Notes under the pieces: model-generated | The model's input: the letters and a program-made list of their open reading frames with translations, nothing else | What the model was told of the DNA's origin: nothing | The model's database searches: none | Position numbers and translations under genes: made by a program | From: Streptomyces sp. Je 1-79 | GTDB taxonomy: Bacteria > Actinomycetota > Actinomycetes > Streptomycetales > Streptomycetaceae | Assembly: GCF_025195125.1 (NCBI RefSeq) | Contig: NZ_JAMGSL010000001.1 | Coordinates: forward strand, 343,072-407,071 | DNA length: 64,000 bases | Direction: 5' to 3' | In this document: positions 9,109 to 18,443 of the stretch, one piece after another | Layout of the letters: the number at the start of each line of letters is the position of its first letter | Numbering within the stretch: position 1 is the stretch's first letter

Positions 9109-9969
9109 ATGAGCGGAAGCGGGGGCGGTAGCCAGGCACCGCGAAGCCCTTACGGAGGACAGCCGCCGGCTCCGGGTCGGCCACCCGCACCGCCGCCGGT
9201 GGGACCGCCACACGTCCCGGCACCTCGGCTGACCTTCGGGCGTCTCTTCAACCCGATCGCCGTGGGGCGCGCGGTGTTCACGCCGTCCCGGCCGGATCGT
9301 GTGCACGACCCGATGGTGAAACGCCTCCAGGTCACCCGGGCCGTCGTCGGCCTGGTCGCCATCACGTGGATGCTGCTCTCCTACGGGCTGGCAGCGGACA
9401 CCGACGCCGTGGTGGACGACCGTTTCGCCCAGATCCGTACCACCCTCATCGTGCTTGCGGTGACCTTCCCCGTCGCCGTCGCTGCCTTCGTCGCGGCGGC
9501 TCGCCCTCCCCACCGGCGGCTGTTCCTGCGCCGTGCGGCCAAGCCGGCGGGGGCGCTGCTCGCGCTCTTCGTCACCCTCGCCGGGCCGCGGCTGGTCACG
9601 GCGCTCGGCTACGTGACCGAGGAAACGGACTGGACCGCCTCCGCGGGGCGGGTGGTGCTGCTGTTCGCCCTGGGCGCCTTCCTGCTGTGGCTCGGCCCCT
9701 TCGGTCTCTACGGCATCGCGCAGTCACTCGTCCACGTCTTCCGGACGGCGGACCTCCACGAGACGGTTCCGCCTCTACTCGCGACGCTCCTCGTATGGGA
9801 GGTCGCCCTCGTCGACCTGTTCCGCGGCACGTACGAGAGCGTGCCCACCGTGGTCCGGCTGGCCTTCGTCCTGGGGGCGCCCCTGTCGGTCACCGCCGTG
9901 GCGATGTGGGAGCTGCGACGGCTGCGGACACGGCACGGCATCACCCTGCGGGGAGCGCTGCTGCGCTGA
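9109..9969 (+). CDS. Polytopic membrane protein of unknown function
   Basis: A 286-residue protein with a Gly/Pro-rich cytoplasmic N-terminus (about 40 residues), then a basic amphipathic stretch and about six membrane helices. ATG 9109 is the most convincing start; a GTG near 9077 is possible. I do not recognise the family. Low-complexity Pro/Gly leaders on membrane proteins are frequent in Streptomyces. The gene stands alone between the prenyl synthase and the YbdK-like ligase, both on the same strand but separated by 130-150 bases. Confidence 0.6.
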   Translation: MSGSGGGSQAPRSPYGGQPPAPGRPPAPPPVGPPHVPAPRLTFGRLFNPIAVGRAVFTPSRPDRVHDPMVKRLQVTRAVVGLVAITWMLLSYGLAADTDAVVDDRFAQIRTTLIVLAVTFPVAVAAFVAAARPPHRRLFLRRAAKPAGALLALFVTLAGPRLVTALGYVTEETDWTASAGRVVLLFALGAFLLWLGPFGLYGIAQSLVHVFRTADLHETVPPLLATLLVWEVALVDLFRGTYESVPTVVRLAFVLGAPLSVTAVAMWELRRLRTRHGITLRGALLR

Positions 9970-10101
9970 GCCCGGGCGGCGGCGGAGCCGTCGGCGGACC
10001 GTCCCGTCGTGCCTCGCGGGGGGCGGCGCGGGCCTTCGGCATGGTAGAGGGGAGACAGGGCATCTGCCTTGCATCCGATGGAACGATCCAGGGGCGGCGG
10101 C

Positions 10102-11226
10102 ATGCGAAGCGTGGGCGTGGAGGAAGAGTTGCTGCTGGTGGACGAGCGCACCGGCGCGCCGCTCGCCGTCTCGGGGGCGGTGCTGGCGGCCGCCGACCGC
10201 CTGGCCTGGCGGCAACCCGAGAGCGGCAGCGGCGGTGGCGGCGAGGACCACGCCTTCGAGAAGGAACTTCAGAAGGAGCAGCTGGAGTTCGCCACCAAAC
10301 CGGTGACGGAGATGGGCGAGCTCCAGGAGGAGATCATCCGTATCCGTGGGGAGGCGGCCCGGCACGCGGCGACCGTCGGCGCTGCGGTCGCGGCCATCGC
10401 GACGTCGCCCTTGCCCGTCCGGCCCTCGTTGAACGTGGGACGACGCTACGAGTGGATGGGGAAGCAGTTCGGGCTGACGGCGCAGGAACAGCTGACCTGC
10501 GGCTGCCACGTCCATGTGTCGGTCGCCTCGGACGAGGAGGGCGTCGCGGTCCTGGACCGTATCCGGCCATGGCTGGCCGTGCTGACGGCGATGAGCGCGA
10601 ACTCGCCGTTCTGGCAGGGCGAGGACAGCGGGTACGCCAGCTACCGCAGCCGGGTGTGGAACCGGTGGCCGTCGGCCGGACCGGTCGATGTCTTCGGGTC
10701 CGCCGACCGCTACCACGAGCAGGTCGCCGCGATGATCGGCACCGGCGTGCTGCGCGACGAAGGCATGATCTATTTCGACGCCCGCCTCTCGGCCACGTAC
10801 CCCACGGTCGAGGTCCGGGTGGCCGACGTCTGCCTGGACGCCTCGACCCCGGTCCTGCTGGCCGCGCTCATCCGCGGCCTGGTCGAGACCGCCGCCCGCG
10901 CCTGGCAGGACGGCACTCCACCCGCCAGGGTCGGGACGAGCCTGCTGCGACTGGCCGCGTGGCGGGCGGGCCGCTCAGGCCTCGACGGCCCGCTGCTGGA
11001 TCCCCGGACCATGCGGGAGACGGACGCGGAGCACGCGGTCACGGCGCTCTACCAGCACGTCCGGGAGGCGCTGGTCGACCACGGCGAGGACGAGCGGGTC
11101 CGGGAAGGCATCGCGCGCCTCCATGAACAGGGCAACGGCGCCCGTGCGCAGCGGCGGCTGCTCGACAGCGAGGGAGCACTCGCCCCGGTCGTCACCCGAT
11201 GTGCGGAGATGACGGTCAGGGCGTGA
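10102..11226 (+). CDS. Carboxylate-amine ligase, YbdK / glutamate-cysteine ligase 2 family
   Basis: A protein of about 374 residues with the YbdK/GCS2 signatures: an N-terminal [24 protein letters not shown], the CGCHVHVSV motif, the [24 protein letters not shown] segment, and [12 protein letters not shown]. These proteins have weak glutamate-cysteine ligase activity in vitro, and their cellular substrates are often unknown. Start choice: ATG 10102 aligns with the conserved RSVGVEEE beginning; in-frame ATG 10078 and TTG 10069 lie upstream and cannot be excluded. Confidence 0.88.
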   Translation: [374 protein letters not shown]

Positions 11227-11368
11227 CGTCCGGGCCCGGCCCGCACCGGCTCGGCCATTCCGCGGGCTTTGCACGCGACGGCCTCGCATGCCGGGGATTT
11301 CGGCGCTCGACTCTCCCGGGTGTGCGAACGGAAAAGCGGGGAACATGTTTTCGCGGAGGTTGATAATC

Positions 11369-11530
11369 ATGGTTCCCCTACTGCTTCTTCTTCTGCTGAT
11401 CCTGATTCTCTTCGGCGCGGGTTTCGCGCTGAAGGCTCTCTGGTGGATCGCGATCGTCCTGCTCGTCGTCTGGTTGCTCGGCTTCATCGCCCGGCCCAAG
11501 AGCGGCAGCGGTCGCTGGTATCGGTGGTGA
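11369..11530 (+). CDS. Small hydrophobic membrane protein (stress-type)
   Basis: A 53-residue protein made of two very hydrophobic helices (VPLLLLLLLILILFGAGFAL, then WWIAIVLLVVWLLGFI) and a short basic tail. ATG 11369 is chosen because a GGAGG at 11354-11358 sits ten bases upstream; ATG 11345 lies before that ribosome site. Similar tiny hydrophobic proteins occur widely in Streptomyces next to general-stress genes. The PRC-barrel gene downstream supports that setting, but no biochemical role is known. Confidence 0.7.
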   Translation: MVPLLLLLLLILILFGAGFALKALWWIAIVLLVVWLLGFIARPKSGSGRWYRW

Positions 11531-11574
11531 CGGCCCGGCGGCCGATCCGCGCCGCACACCGCTTCGCCTGATGT

Positions 11575-11599
11575 GAATGGCAAGCCGGATGCGGGGTAA
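11575..11599 (+). promoter_or_regulatory. Possible SigB-type promoter upstream of the PRC-barrel gene
   Basis: GAAT at 11575-11578, a 15-base spacer, then GGGTAA at 11594-11599 fits the Streptomyces general-stress sigma pattern GNNT-N14-16-GGGTAY except for the last base. It lies about 105 bases before the GTG of the PRC-barrel gene. The match is short and could be chance. Confidence 0.4.
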
Positions 11600-11705
11600 G
11601 CGGAATTCAGGCGGGGCGTGAAGTCCGCCCCGCACGACGTACGGAAAAGTAGAGACGGCAGGAATTCCCTCGCCGTCCTCCCTTTACCGGAGGAGTTGTT
11701 TTCGC

Positions 11706-12071
11706 GTGACTGAGCATGTGTGGAGTTACACGTCGACCTCGGGCCACCTGGCCGGTGCCGACCTCACCGGCTACAAGGTCGAGGCCACCGACGGGAGTAT
11801 CGGCAAGGTCGACAAGCACTCCGACGAGGTCGGTGACGCCTACCTGGTCGTGGACACCGGTGTGTGGATCTTCGGGAAGGAGGTCCTCCTGCCGGCGAGC
11901 ACGGTGACCCGGATCGTTCCGGAGGACGCGAAGATCTTCGTCGACCGGACCAAGGAACAGATCAAGGACGCCCCCGAGTTCCACCGCGAGAAGCACCTCG
12001 ACGACCCGGGGTACCGCGACGAGCTGGGCACGTACTACGGCCTCCCGCCGTTCGGCGGCCGCACGTTCTGA
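11706..12071 (+). CDS. PRC-barrel domain protein
   Basis: A 121-residue soluble protein. Residues about 18-75 form a PRC-barrel: DLTGYKVEATDGSIGKVDKH, YLVVDTGVWIFGKEVLLPAS, and TVTRIVPED. A charged tail follows, ending in EKHLDDPGYRDELGTYYGLP. The start is GTG 11706 after a GGAGGAGTTG ribosome site. PRC-barrels are small beta-barrel interaction modules; free-standing Streptomyces versions are usually linked to osmotic or general stress, consistent with the GGGTAA element upstream. Confidence 0.85.
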   Translation: MTEHVWSYTSTSGHLAGADLTGYKVEATDGSIGKVDKHSDEVGDAYLVVDTGVWIFGKEVLLPASTVTRIVPEDAKIFVDRTKEQIKDAPEFHREKHLDDPGYRDELGTYYGLPPFGGRTF

Positions 12072-12085
12072 ACACCGGGCACGGC

Positions 12086-12130
12086 AGGGGCGAGGGGCCC
12101 GAACGCATCGCGTTCGGGCCCCTCGCCCCT
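12086..12130. terminator. Strong bidirectional terminator hairpin
   Basis: A perfect 21-base-pair stem (12086-12106 with 12110-12130) closes a three-base loop. It sits between the convergent PRC-barrel and lyase-like genes, so it can serve both. There is no U-tract, as is normal in high-GC actinobacteria. Confidence 0.85.
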
Positions 12131-12248
12131 TGCCATGGGGCCGTCCGCCCTCGCGGGCGGGGACCGGCTCCCGCTACCAGACGGGGATGGGGGCGTCCGC
12201 CACACGCACCCAGATCCGGGGTCAGGTGGCACCGTCACCGGCGCCGCT

Positions 12249-13034
12249 TCAGTCGACGTCGGCCCGTGTCGTGCCCATCTTCAGGCCGTCGACCCAGTGG
12301 ACCGATTCGACGTCGAAGATGGTGGAGCCGTACGAGCCCCAGCGCGGGACGTTGCCCAGGACGTCCCACGTCCGTGCGTTCTGACGGTCGACGACCAGTT
12401 GGCCGTTGACGTACAGGGCGAAGGAACCGCTCGTCGAGCTCTGGGCGTCGATGCCCAGCTCGATCTTGTTCCAGCTGCCCGGCGTCCACGGGACGCTGCC
12501 GACGGAGATCCACTGCTCGCCCGGGGCGACGTACCAGATCCTCAGCCGGCTGTCCTCGACCTTCATGATCACCGGGTAGTTCTGGTCGTGCTCGTCACCG
12601 GTGCCCCATGACTTCCACTGGAAGACGGTCTGGGCGTTGCCGGTCTTGGTCATGGACTCCCAGCCGAACCAGTAGGTCCTGCCGGACGTGAGGGTGCGGC
12701 CGGCGATGCCGTGCCCCTCGCACCGCTCGGAGCCCGCTGCCTTGGTGAAGCCGAAGACCTTCCCGCGGCCGTCGTTCCAGTCCGGCTGGTAGACGTACGA
12801 CGGGGAGTCGCAGAGGACCGAGGCGAACACGGCGGTGCCCCCGTTGTCCGCGTCGCCGTCCCATTCGACCGCAGCGTGCGCGGGTGTCGCCAGGACGAGC
12901 GAGAGTGCCGCGGCGAGGGCCGTGGGGGCGAAAAGCCGCCCGCGCCGGCGCCGCGGCGCCGGCTGATCGGCGGGGGAGCGGCGCGTGCCCGAGCGGGAGA
13001 CACGGGAGATGCCCCGGACGTTGCTGTGACGCAT
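12249..13034 (-). CDS. Secreted ConA-fold polysaccharide lyase-like protein
   Basis: A 261-residue exported protein with a signal peptide: basic N-terminus, LFAPTALAAALSLVLATPAHA, cut near residue 54. The mature part is a jelly-roll/concanavalin-like domain with TYWFGWESM, TVFQWKSWG, PGSWNKIELGI, GSFALYVNGQLV and a closing VHWVDGLKMGT. This pattern fits the Polysacc_lyase superfamily (heparinase I / glucuronan lyase type, PL13/PL20-like). The exact family and substrate are not certain. A GGAGGAATCC ribosome site precedes ATG 13034. It lies 108 bases downstream of a PL8 gene on the same strand and may be co-expressed with it. Confidence 0.72.
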   Translation of the reverse strand: MRHSNVRGISRVSRSGTRRSPADQPAPRRRRGRLFAPTALAAALSLVLATPAHAAVEWDGDADNGGTAVFASVLCDSPSYVYQPDWNDGRGKVFGFTKAAGSERCEGHGIAGRTLTSGRTYWFGWESMTKTGNAQTVFQWKSWGTGDEHDQNYPVIMKVEDSRLRIWYVAPGEQWISVGSVPWTPGSWNKIELGIDAQSSTSGSFALYVNGQLVVDRQNARTWDVLGNVPRWGSYGSTIFDVESVHWVDGLKMGTTRADVD

Positions 13035-13142
13035 GGATTCCTCCGGTGGGGGGGAGAGTGGGATTTCCGCACGAGGAGCGCACCCGGACCGGCGTGGGGG
13101 GAGGGAGGGCCCGACCTCGCGAGCGGCGTCTGGTCCTCGGGG

Positions 13143-15584
13143 TCAGCCGAGGCGGACGGTGATCTTCTGGGGTGCGCCCGCCTGGCCGGTGAGGTCGCCG
13201 AACGTGAGCTTCAGCGAGGAGCCGGTCGTGGCGGCGGTGACCGTGGCGGGCTTCGAGAGCACCCTGCTCACCCCGCGGTTCCAGACGATGTCCAGGGAGG
13301 TGGCCTGCCGTGCGGGGTCCGACACCACGAGGGTCGCCGTGCCGTTGCGGTGCTCCCGTACGAGGACGGATGCGGGGGCGCCGGCGCGGATCCTGTCGAC
13401 GGTGCCCGCGGCCCAGAAGTTCACCGCGGTGAGGCCCAGCTTCGGGACCCGCACGCCCTGCTGGTCGGCGGAGTTGGCGAGGATCCGCAGCCATCCCCGG
13501 TCGCGGGCGCGGTGCGCGGTGGTCCTGGCGCCGGCCCCGGGCAGCAGGACGTAGGCGTAGGCGCCGTCGGTCGGGTCGAGGCCGTGGTCGGTGAAGAGGG
13601 TCAGATAGCGACGGGTGATCGGGTCGGGGGAGCCGCCCGTGTTGATGTCCCTCCAGGAGCCGGTGCGCTCCTCGCGTACCGCGTTGAGCCTGGCCCCGTG
13701 GGGAAACACGTATCCCGCCTGTCCGCCGATGTGGGCCCACTCGACGTCGTCGAAGGTGGCGGCCCAGCCCTGCGTCACCGGCTGCGCCTTGCCGTCGACG
13801 GTGAGGACCGGGGCACCGGTGGCGCCGAGGGCGCGGTTGTCGACGGTCGTCTCGACGGTGTGGCCGTCGCTGGAGGTGATGCCGGCGCCGAGGCAGACGA
13901 TGGAGTCGTCGAGGCAGAACCAGGACTTCTTGGCGTCCATGGTGCTGGATATGCCCTTGAGGTGCTGGCCGATGGCGGCGTACTCGCCGTCGGTGGTGCC
14001 GCCGACCCAGGCCGCGTCCGGCATGGGCTGCCCCCAGTTGCCGCCCTCACCGTCGGCGAGAGGCTTGCGCGAGGCGGTGATGCCGGGCAGACGGTACGGA
14101 TCGACGGTGGGCCAGTAGGCGTCCGAGTACTGCTCCAGACCGAAGTCGCTGCCCCACCAGGAGAGCCAGCCGGCGCCGGTGTGGTAGCCACGGGCGTGCT
14201 CGCCGTTCCCGAACTCGTAGTGGGCGATGCGGTTCGAGGCCATGGAGAGGGAGGCGGCCCAGCCGCGACGGCGGTGGGTGGCCCGTGCCATGTTGGGGAA
14301 CAGCCGGTGCTCGACGGGCTCGGGGGCAGCCTTGACGGAGGTGTCGTCCTGAAGCGCCTGCAGGAGTGAGGCCCTGATCAGGCTCAGGCCGGGGTTCTTC
14401 AGCGCGGGGTAGTAGTAGTCGCGCTGCAGCCAGCCCTTGACCATCGCGCGCCAGCGGGCGTTCTCCTCCGCACTCGCCCCCTGGCCGACCAGCAGGATGG
14501 TCGCCATGAGCCCGTGGGCGCGCTGGTGTTCGTTGCCGCCGATACGGCTGATGCCCCGGCTGCTGACGTTGTCCATGATCAGACCGTTGTAGAGGAACGG
14601 GGCGACGGCCTTCTCGATCGTGTCGAGGAAGAGCTGGGTGCCGGCGTCCTTCACCTCCCAGGTCGACCCGCGCAGCAGGGCGAGCAGCCGGCCCACACCG
14701 TCGTGCAGTACCGCGCCGTACCCGCCGATGTAGGGGACGTTACGGTGCTGGATGAACGATCCGTCGTCGTAGAAACCGTCGCCCGAGGTGACGTAGGGGA
14801 ACACCGGGGCCAGCGCCTGGGAGGCCAGCGCGATCTTGCCCGGGTCCTTGCCGACGATCCCCCGCAGGATGACTCCGCGACACAGGTCGACCCGATTGGC
14901 ACCGGTGCTGGTGCCCGTGTACGAGGCGAAGACCGAATCCGGCACGAACGCGTCCACGGCACGGCAGTAGTCGGCGATCTGGGCCGCCGACAGGTGGTCG
15001 TACATCAGCACACAGGTGTCCATCAGCGCCTGAGGGGCGCCGATCTGCCAGTTGTACCAGTTGCCGTAGCGCGTGGTGTTCTCGTTGTAGATCTCCGTGT
15101 GGAGGTGGTCGAGGCCGGTGAGGACGGCGTCGCGGAGCCCGGCGTCCGCGGTCAGCCCGGTGCCCGGCTGGGCGTACGCCTCGGCCATGGTGCGCAGCCG
15201 GTTGTAGCTGTCGTTCATGACGGCCGAGAACGCGTAGGACTCCGCGTCGAGGTCGGGCTCCGGGTCGGTCCAGGAGCGGCCGGGCCAGAGCGAACCGTTC
15301 GCGGGGACCATGGTCGCCCGGTAGCCGGCCGCGGTCGTGCCGAGGCTGGTGAGGATGGTCCGGTACGGCTCCGCCGTCGGACTGAAGCCCGTACCGAGGA
15401 TGAGGCTGCGCCACTTTCCGCGCAGTGCGTCGTACTCCGCGTCGGACGCGGTGGTGAACGTGCCGTCGGCCCCGGGGACTTCGGAGGCGGCGGACGGGCG
15501 CGCGAGCGTTCCCGTGAGTCCGAGGGCGAGCGCGCCCCCACCCGCGGCCTGGAGGAACGTGCGGCGACGCCAGGGAGATGGCAT
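13143..15584 (-). CDS. Secreted polysaccharide lyase family 8 (hyaluronate/chondroitin/xanthan lyase type), copy 1
   Basis: An 813-residue exported lyase. The N-terminus has a twin-arginine signal (WRRRTFLQAAGGGALALG) cut near residue 34. An (alpha/alpha) toroid covers about 45-390, followed by the PL8 super-sandwich and C-terminal beta domains. The catalytic triad of the family is present: Asn230 in TGANRVDLCR, His280 in FIQHRNVPY and Tyr289 in GGYGAVL, with the usual nine-residue His-Tyr spacing. PL8 enzymes cleave hexuronate polymers, or side chains in xanthan, by beta-elimination. The gene is divergent from a DeoR/periplasmic-binding regulator whose promoter region holds a perfect inverted repeat. 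Confidence 0.93.
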   Translation of the reverse strand: MPSPWRRRTFLQAAGGGALALGLTGTLARPSAASEVPGADGTFTTASDAEYDALRGKWRSLILGTGFSPTAEPYRTILTSLGTTAAGYRATMVPANGSLWPGRSWTDPEPDLDAESYAFSAVMNDSYNRLRTMAEAYAQPGTGLTADAGLRDAVLTGLDHLHTEIYNENTTRYGNWYNWQIGAPQALMDTCVLMYDHLSAAQIADYCRAVDAFVPDSVFASYTGTSTGANRVDLCRGVILRGIVGKDPGKIALASQALAPVFPYVTSGDGFYDDGSFIQHRNVPYIGGYGAVLHDGVGRLLALLRGSTWEVKDAGTQLFLDTIEKAVAPFLYNGLIMDNVSSRGISRIGGNEHQRAHGLMATILLVGQGASAEENARWRAMVKGWLQRDYYYPALKNPGLSLIRASLLQALQDDTSVKAAPEPVEHRLFPNMARATHRRRGWAASLSMASNRIAHYEFGNGEHARGYHTGAGWLSWWGSDFGLEQYSDAYWPTVDPYRLPGITASRKPLADGEGGNWGQPMPDAAWVGGTTDGEYAAIGQHLKGISSTMDAKKSWFCLDDSIVCLGAGITSSDGHTVETTVDNRALGATGAPVLTVDGKAQPVTQGWAATFDDVEWAHIGGQAGYVFPHGARLNAVREERTGSWRDINTGGSPDPITRRYLTLFTDHGLDPTDGAYAYVLLPGAGARTTAHRARDRGWLRILANSADQQGVRVPKLGLTAVNFWAAGTVDRIRAGAPASVLVREHRNGTATLVVSDPARQATSLDIVWNRGVSRVLSKPATVTAATTGSSLKLTFGDLTGQAGAPQKITVRLG

Positions 15585-15707
15585 GGGAGACGACCTTTAC
15601 GGGAGGAGCGCGTCGTTGCCTCGGCGCTGTCGCTGGCTCGTAAGCGTGGGGTTTCTAACACGCAGAAAAGCAGGACAGCAACAGTTTGGACAGGAACAGC
15701 CATTCAT

Positions 15708-15731
15708 TGTCCGTTCGAAAGGAAACGGACA
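15708..15731. promoter_or_regulatory. Inverted-repeat operator between PL8 copy 1 and its divergent regulator
   Basis: TGTCCGTT (15708-15715) and AACGGACA (15724-15731) form a perfect inverted repeat with an eight-base spacer. GGACAG half-site sequences also occur at 15673 and 15688. The position in a 210-base divergent promoter region suggests control of both the lyase and the regulator gene. Confidence 0.55.
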
Positions 15732-15794
15732 GGACCGATCCATGGGTGGCTACACTGCGTGTGAACTGGGGCGTCGTCGGAGGGGAGCGTGGCA

Positions 15795-16859
15795 GTGCAC
15801 GCGGAACACAGGCACCAGGCGATCCTGCGCAGGCTGCGCGAAGAAGGCTCGCTCCGAGTCAGCGACTTCGCGGCCGAGTTGGGCGTGTCCCCCGTCACGG
15901 TCCGCCGTGACGTGGAGATCCTCGCGGACCGTGGCCTGGTCGCCCGTGTCCACGGCGGGGCCATGCTTCCCGAGACCTGGGCGGAGACGGCCACCGCCGA
16001 GACGGGTGCCGCCTCGTCCTCCCGTGGCCGCGAACGCGTCATCGGCCTGATCGTTCCGTCCGCCGACTACTACTACCCCGAGGTGATCAAGGGCGCGCGC
16101 GAGGCCGCGGCCGCCCGGAACGTCCGGCTGGTGCTGGACATCTCGGGGTACGACGCGGACGAGGAGCGCGCGCAGGTCGAACGGATGGTCGGCGACGGGA
16201 TCGACGGACTGCTGGTGGTCCCGTCGGGACCGCGCGGCTGGTACGAGGAACTGCCCGTCCCTGTGGTGATCGTGGAGCGCCGCCCCGAGGCCGACGACGT
16301 GGCCGGGATCGACCACGTCCTGTCCGACCACGTCCACGGCGCACGCCTGGCCGTCCGGCATCTCGTCGAGGCGGGCCGCCGCCGCCTCGTGCTGCTCGTC
16401 CGCGGGACGAGCCCGACCGCACAGTGGATCATCGAGGGCTTCGCAGGCGGCGTACGCGCTGCCGGACTCGATGCCCCCGGTGCGGCGTCCGTCGTCGACA
16501 CCGGGGACGCGGGCCCCGGGAGCCCGGAGTACGACGGCCCGTTCGAGGAACTGCTCGACGCGGCGGCGGAGGGCCGCGTGGACGCCGTCATCGCCCATCC
16601 CGACAACGAGGCGCTCGCGCTGCTGAGGCGGTTGCGCGCACGGTCGATCCAGGTTCCCGGCGACGTGGCGATCGTGGCGTACGACGACGAGGTGGCGGGG
16701 CTCGCCGACGTCCCGCTGAGCGCGATCGCCCCCGCCAAGCACGAAGTCGGCGCATCCGCTGTGGAGTTGCTGGTGCGCAGGCTCGACCAGCCGGACGCCC
16801 CCAGGCACCGCCTGTTCGTCCTCCCGCGCCTGCGGGCACGCTCGTCCAGCGGCGGCTGA
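15795..16859 (+). CDS. Regulator with DeoR-type HTH and LacI-like sugar-sensing domain, copy 1
   Basis: A protein of about 354 residues. Its N-terminal 60 residues are a DeoR-family winged helix (HRHQAILRRLREEGSLRV, then LGVSPVTVRRDVEILADRGLV and RVHGGAML). From about residue 78 it continues as a periplasmic-binding-protein-like LacI sensor: VIGLIVPSADYYYPEVIKG, GIDGLLVVPSG, AVRHLVEAG, DVAIVAYDDEVAGLADVPLSAIAP. So the DNA-binding part is DeoR-like and the effector part LacI-like. GTG 15795 is preferred over GTG 15789, which lies almost on the ribosome site GGAGGGGAG. Likely regulator of the divergent PL8 gene. Confidence 0.85.
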   Translation: MHAEHRHQAILRRLREEGSLRVSDFAAELGVSPVTVRRDVEILADRGLVARVHGGAMLPETWAETATAETGAASSSRGRERVIGLIVPSADYYYPEVIKGAREAAAARNVRLVLDISGYDADEERAQVERMVGDGIDGLLVVPSGPRGWYEELPVPVVIVERRPEADDVAGIDHVLSDHVHGARLAVRHLVEAGRRRLVLLVRGTSPTAQWIIEGFAGGVRAAGLDAPGAASVVDTGDAGPGSPEYDGPFEELLDAAAEGRVDAVIAHPDNEALALLRRLRARSIQVPGDVAIVAYDDEVAGLADVPLSAIAPAKHEVGASAVELLVRRLDQPDAPRHRLFVLPRLRARSSSGG

Positions 16860-16943
16860 TCGGAAAGTCGACTCGGGGCGCGGGGGCGAGCGTCATGGTG
16901 GCTAACCTGATGAACCGACAGACCGCCGGAGAGGTGCATTCAC

Positions 16944-18365
16944 GTGTCGGAGTCCTGGGTCGATGCGGCCGAACGCTTCGGCGCCGACCTGCACCTGGAG
17001 CTGGCCGGGACGGGTTCGCGCCGGGCCGCCCTCGCCCAAGCTCTGCGTGAGGCGATCCAGGACGGCCGACTGGCCGCCGGGGCCCGGCTGCCGCCCTACC
17101 GGTCGCTCGCGGCCGACCTCGGCGTCGCGCGGAACACGGTCGCCGACGCGTACGCGGAACTGGTCGCCGAGGGATGGCTGAGCGCCCGGCAGGGTTCGGG
17201 CACCCGGGTCGCGGAGCGCGCCGCACCCGCCAGGGCAGTGCGCCTCCCCAAGAAGCCGGCCACGGAATTCGCCGCGCCCGCACACAATTTGATGCAGGGT
17301 CAGCCCGACGCGTCGTCGTTCCCGAGGAACGCCTGGTCGACCTCCACCCGCAGGGCGCTCAACGCCGCTCCACACGACGCCTTCGGGCCGGGCGACCCAC
17401 AGGGCCGGATCGAGCTGCGCACCGCGCTCGCGGACTACCTGGCCCGCGTGCGGGGCGTGCGGACCGGTCCGGAGCGCATCGTGATCTGTTCGGGCTTCTC
17501 CGACGCGCTGAGGCTGCTGTTCGGAGGCGGTGTCCTGCGCGGGACGCTCGCCGTCGAGGCGTACGGCCTGGCGTTCCACCGTGACCTGCTGACGGCCGAC
17601 GGCGTACGGACGGTGCCCCTCGGCCTGGACGAGCGCGGCACCGGAACGGAGGAGCTGGCGGGGCGTCGCGGCGTGCGGTCGGTGCTGCTCACCCCCGCGC
17701 ATCAGTTCCCCGTCGGCGGGCCGCTCGATCCGGCGCGGCGCAACGCCGCGGTCGACTGGGCGCGTGCGCGCGGCGGCGTGGTGATCGAGGACGACTACGA
17801 CGGTGAGTTCCGGTACGACCGCGAACCGGTCGGCGTGGTCCAGGCGCTGGACCCCGACCACGTGCTGTACGTCGGTTCGACGAGCAAGAGCGTGTCGCCC
17901 GCGCTGCGGCTGGGCTGGATGGTGGTGCCGGAGCATCTGGTCGGTCCGGTCCTCGCGGTGAAGGGCCGACGCGAGCGCTGGACCAGCGTGGTGGACCAGC
18001 TCACCTTCGCGGACCTGATCACTTCCGGAGCCTACGACCGGCACATCCGGCGGATGCGTCAGCGCTACCGTGACCGCCGCGACCGCCTGGTCGCCGCGCT
18101 CGCCGCGCACGCGCCCCACATCGAAGTCACCGGGATCGCCGCGGGGTTGCACGCGGTACTGCGGCTGCCCCCGGGCACCGAGGCCCCCACCGTGAACGCC
18201 GCCACCGGGCTCGGCCTCGCCCTCGACGGCCTCGCCGGCTTCCGGCACCCCGACACAGAGACCGCACTGTTCGACGGGCTGGTCGTCGGCTACGCGACCC
18301 CGCCCGACCACGCGTACGCCGCCGCCCTCGACGCGCTCTGCCAGATCCTGCCGCCCGCACAGTGA
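16944..18365 (+). CDS. MocR-type GntR regulator with aminotransferase domain
   Basis: A 473-residue MocR/PdxR-type protein. Residues about 15-90 form a GntR winged helix (QALREAIQDGRLAAGARLPP, LGVARNTVADAYAELVAEGW). Residues about 110-470 form a fold-type-I PLP aminotransferase-like domain with GDPQGRIELRTALADYL, VIEDDYDGEFRYDR and the PLP-binding lysine in GSTSKSVSPALRLGW. These regulators sense PLP or amino compounds. The start is GTG 16944 after GGAGAGG. The convergent cupin gene is the nearest neighbour; what this regulator controls is not evident. Confidence 0.9.
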   Translation: MSESWVDAAERFGADLHLELAGTGSRRAALAQALREAIQDGRLAAGARLPPYRSLAADLGVARNTVADAYAELVAEGWLSARQGSGTRVAERAAPARAVRLPKKPATEFAAPAHNLMQGQPDASSFPRNAWSTSTRRALNAAPHDAFGPGDPQGRIELRTALADYLARVRGVRTGPERIVICSGFSDALRLLFGGGVLRGTLAVEAYGLAFHRDLLTADGVRTVPLGLDERGTGTEELAGRRGVRSVLLTPAHQFPVGGPLDPARRNAAVDWARARGGVVIEDDYDGEFRYDREPVGVVQALDPDHVLYVGSTSKSVSPALRLGWMVVPEHLVGPVLAVKGRRERWTSVVDQLTFADLITSGAYDRHIRRMRQRYRDRRDRLVAALAAHAPHIEVTGIAAGLHAVLRLPPGTEAPTVNAATGLGLALDGLAGFRHPDTETALFDGLVVGYATPPDHAYAAALDALCQILPPAQ

Positions 18366-18443
18366 ACGAGCGGGGCTACCCGGCCGGAGGGACCGCGTCT
18401 CCCGGCCCCCGGTGGACCCGACGGGCTCCTTGGGACGGGGAGT

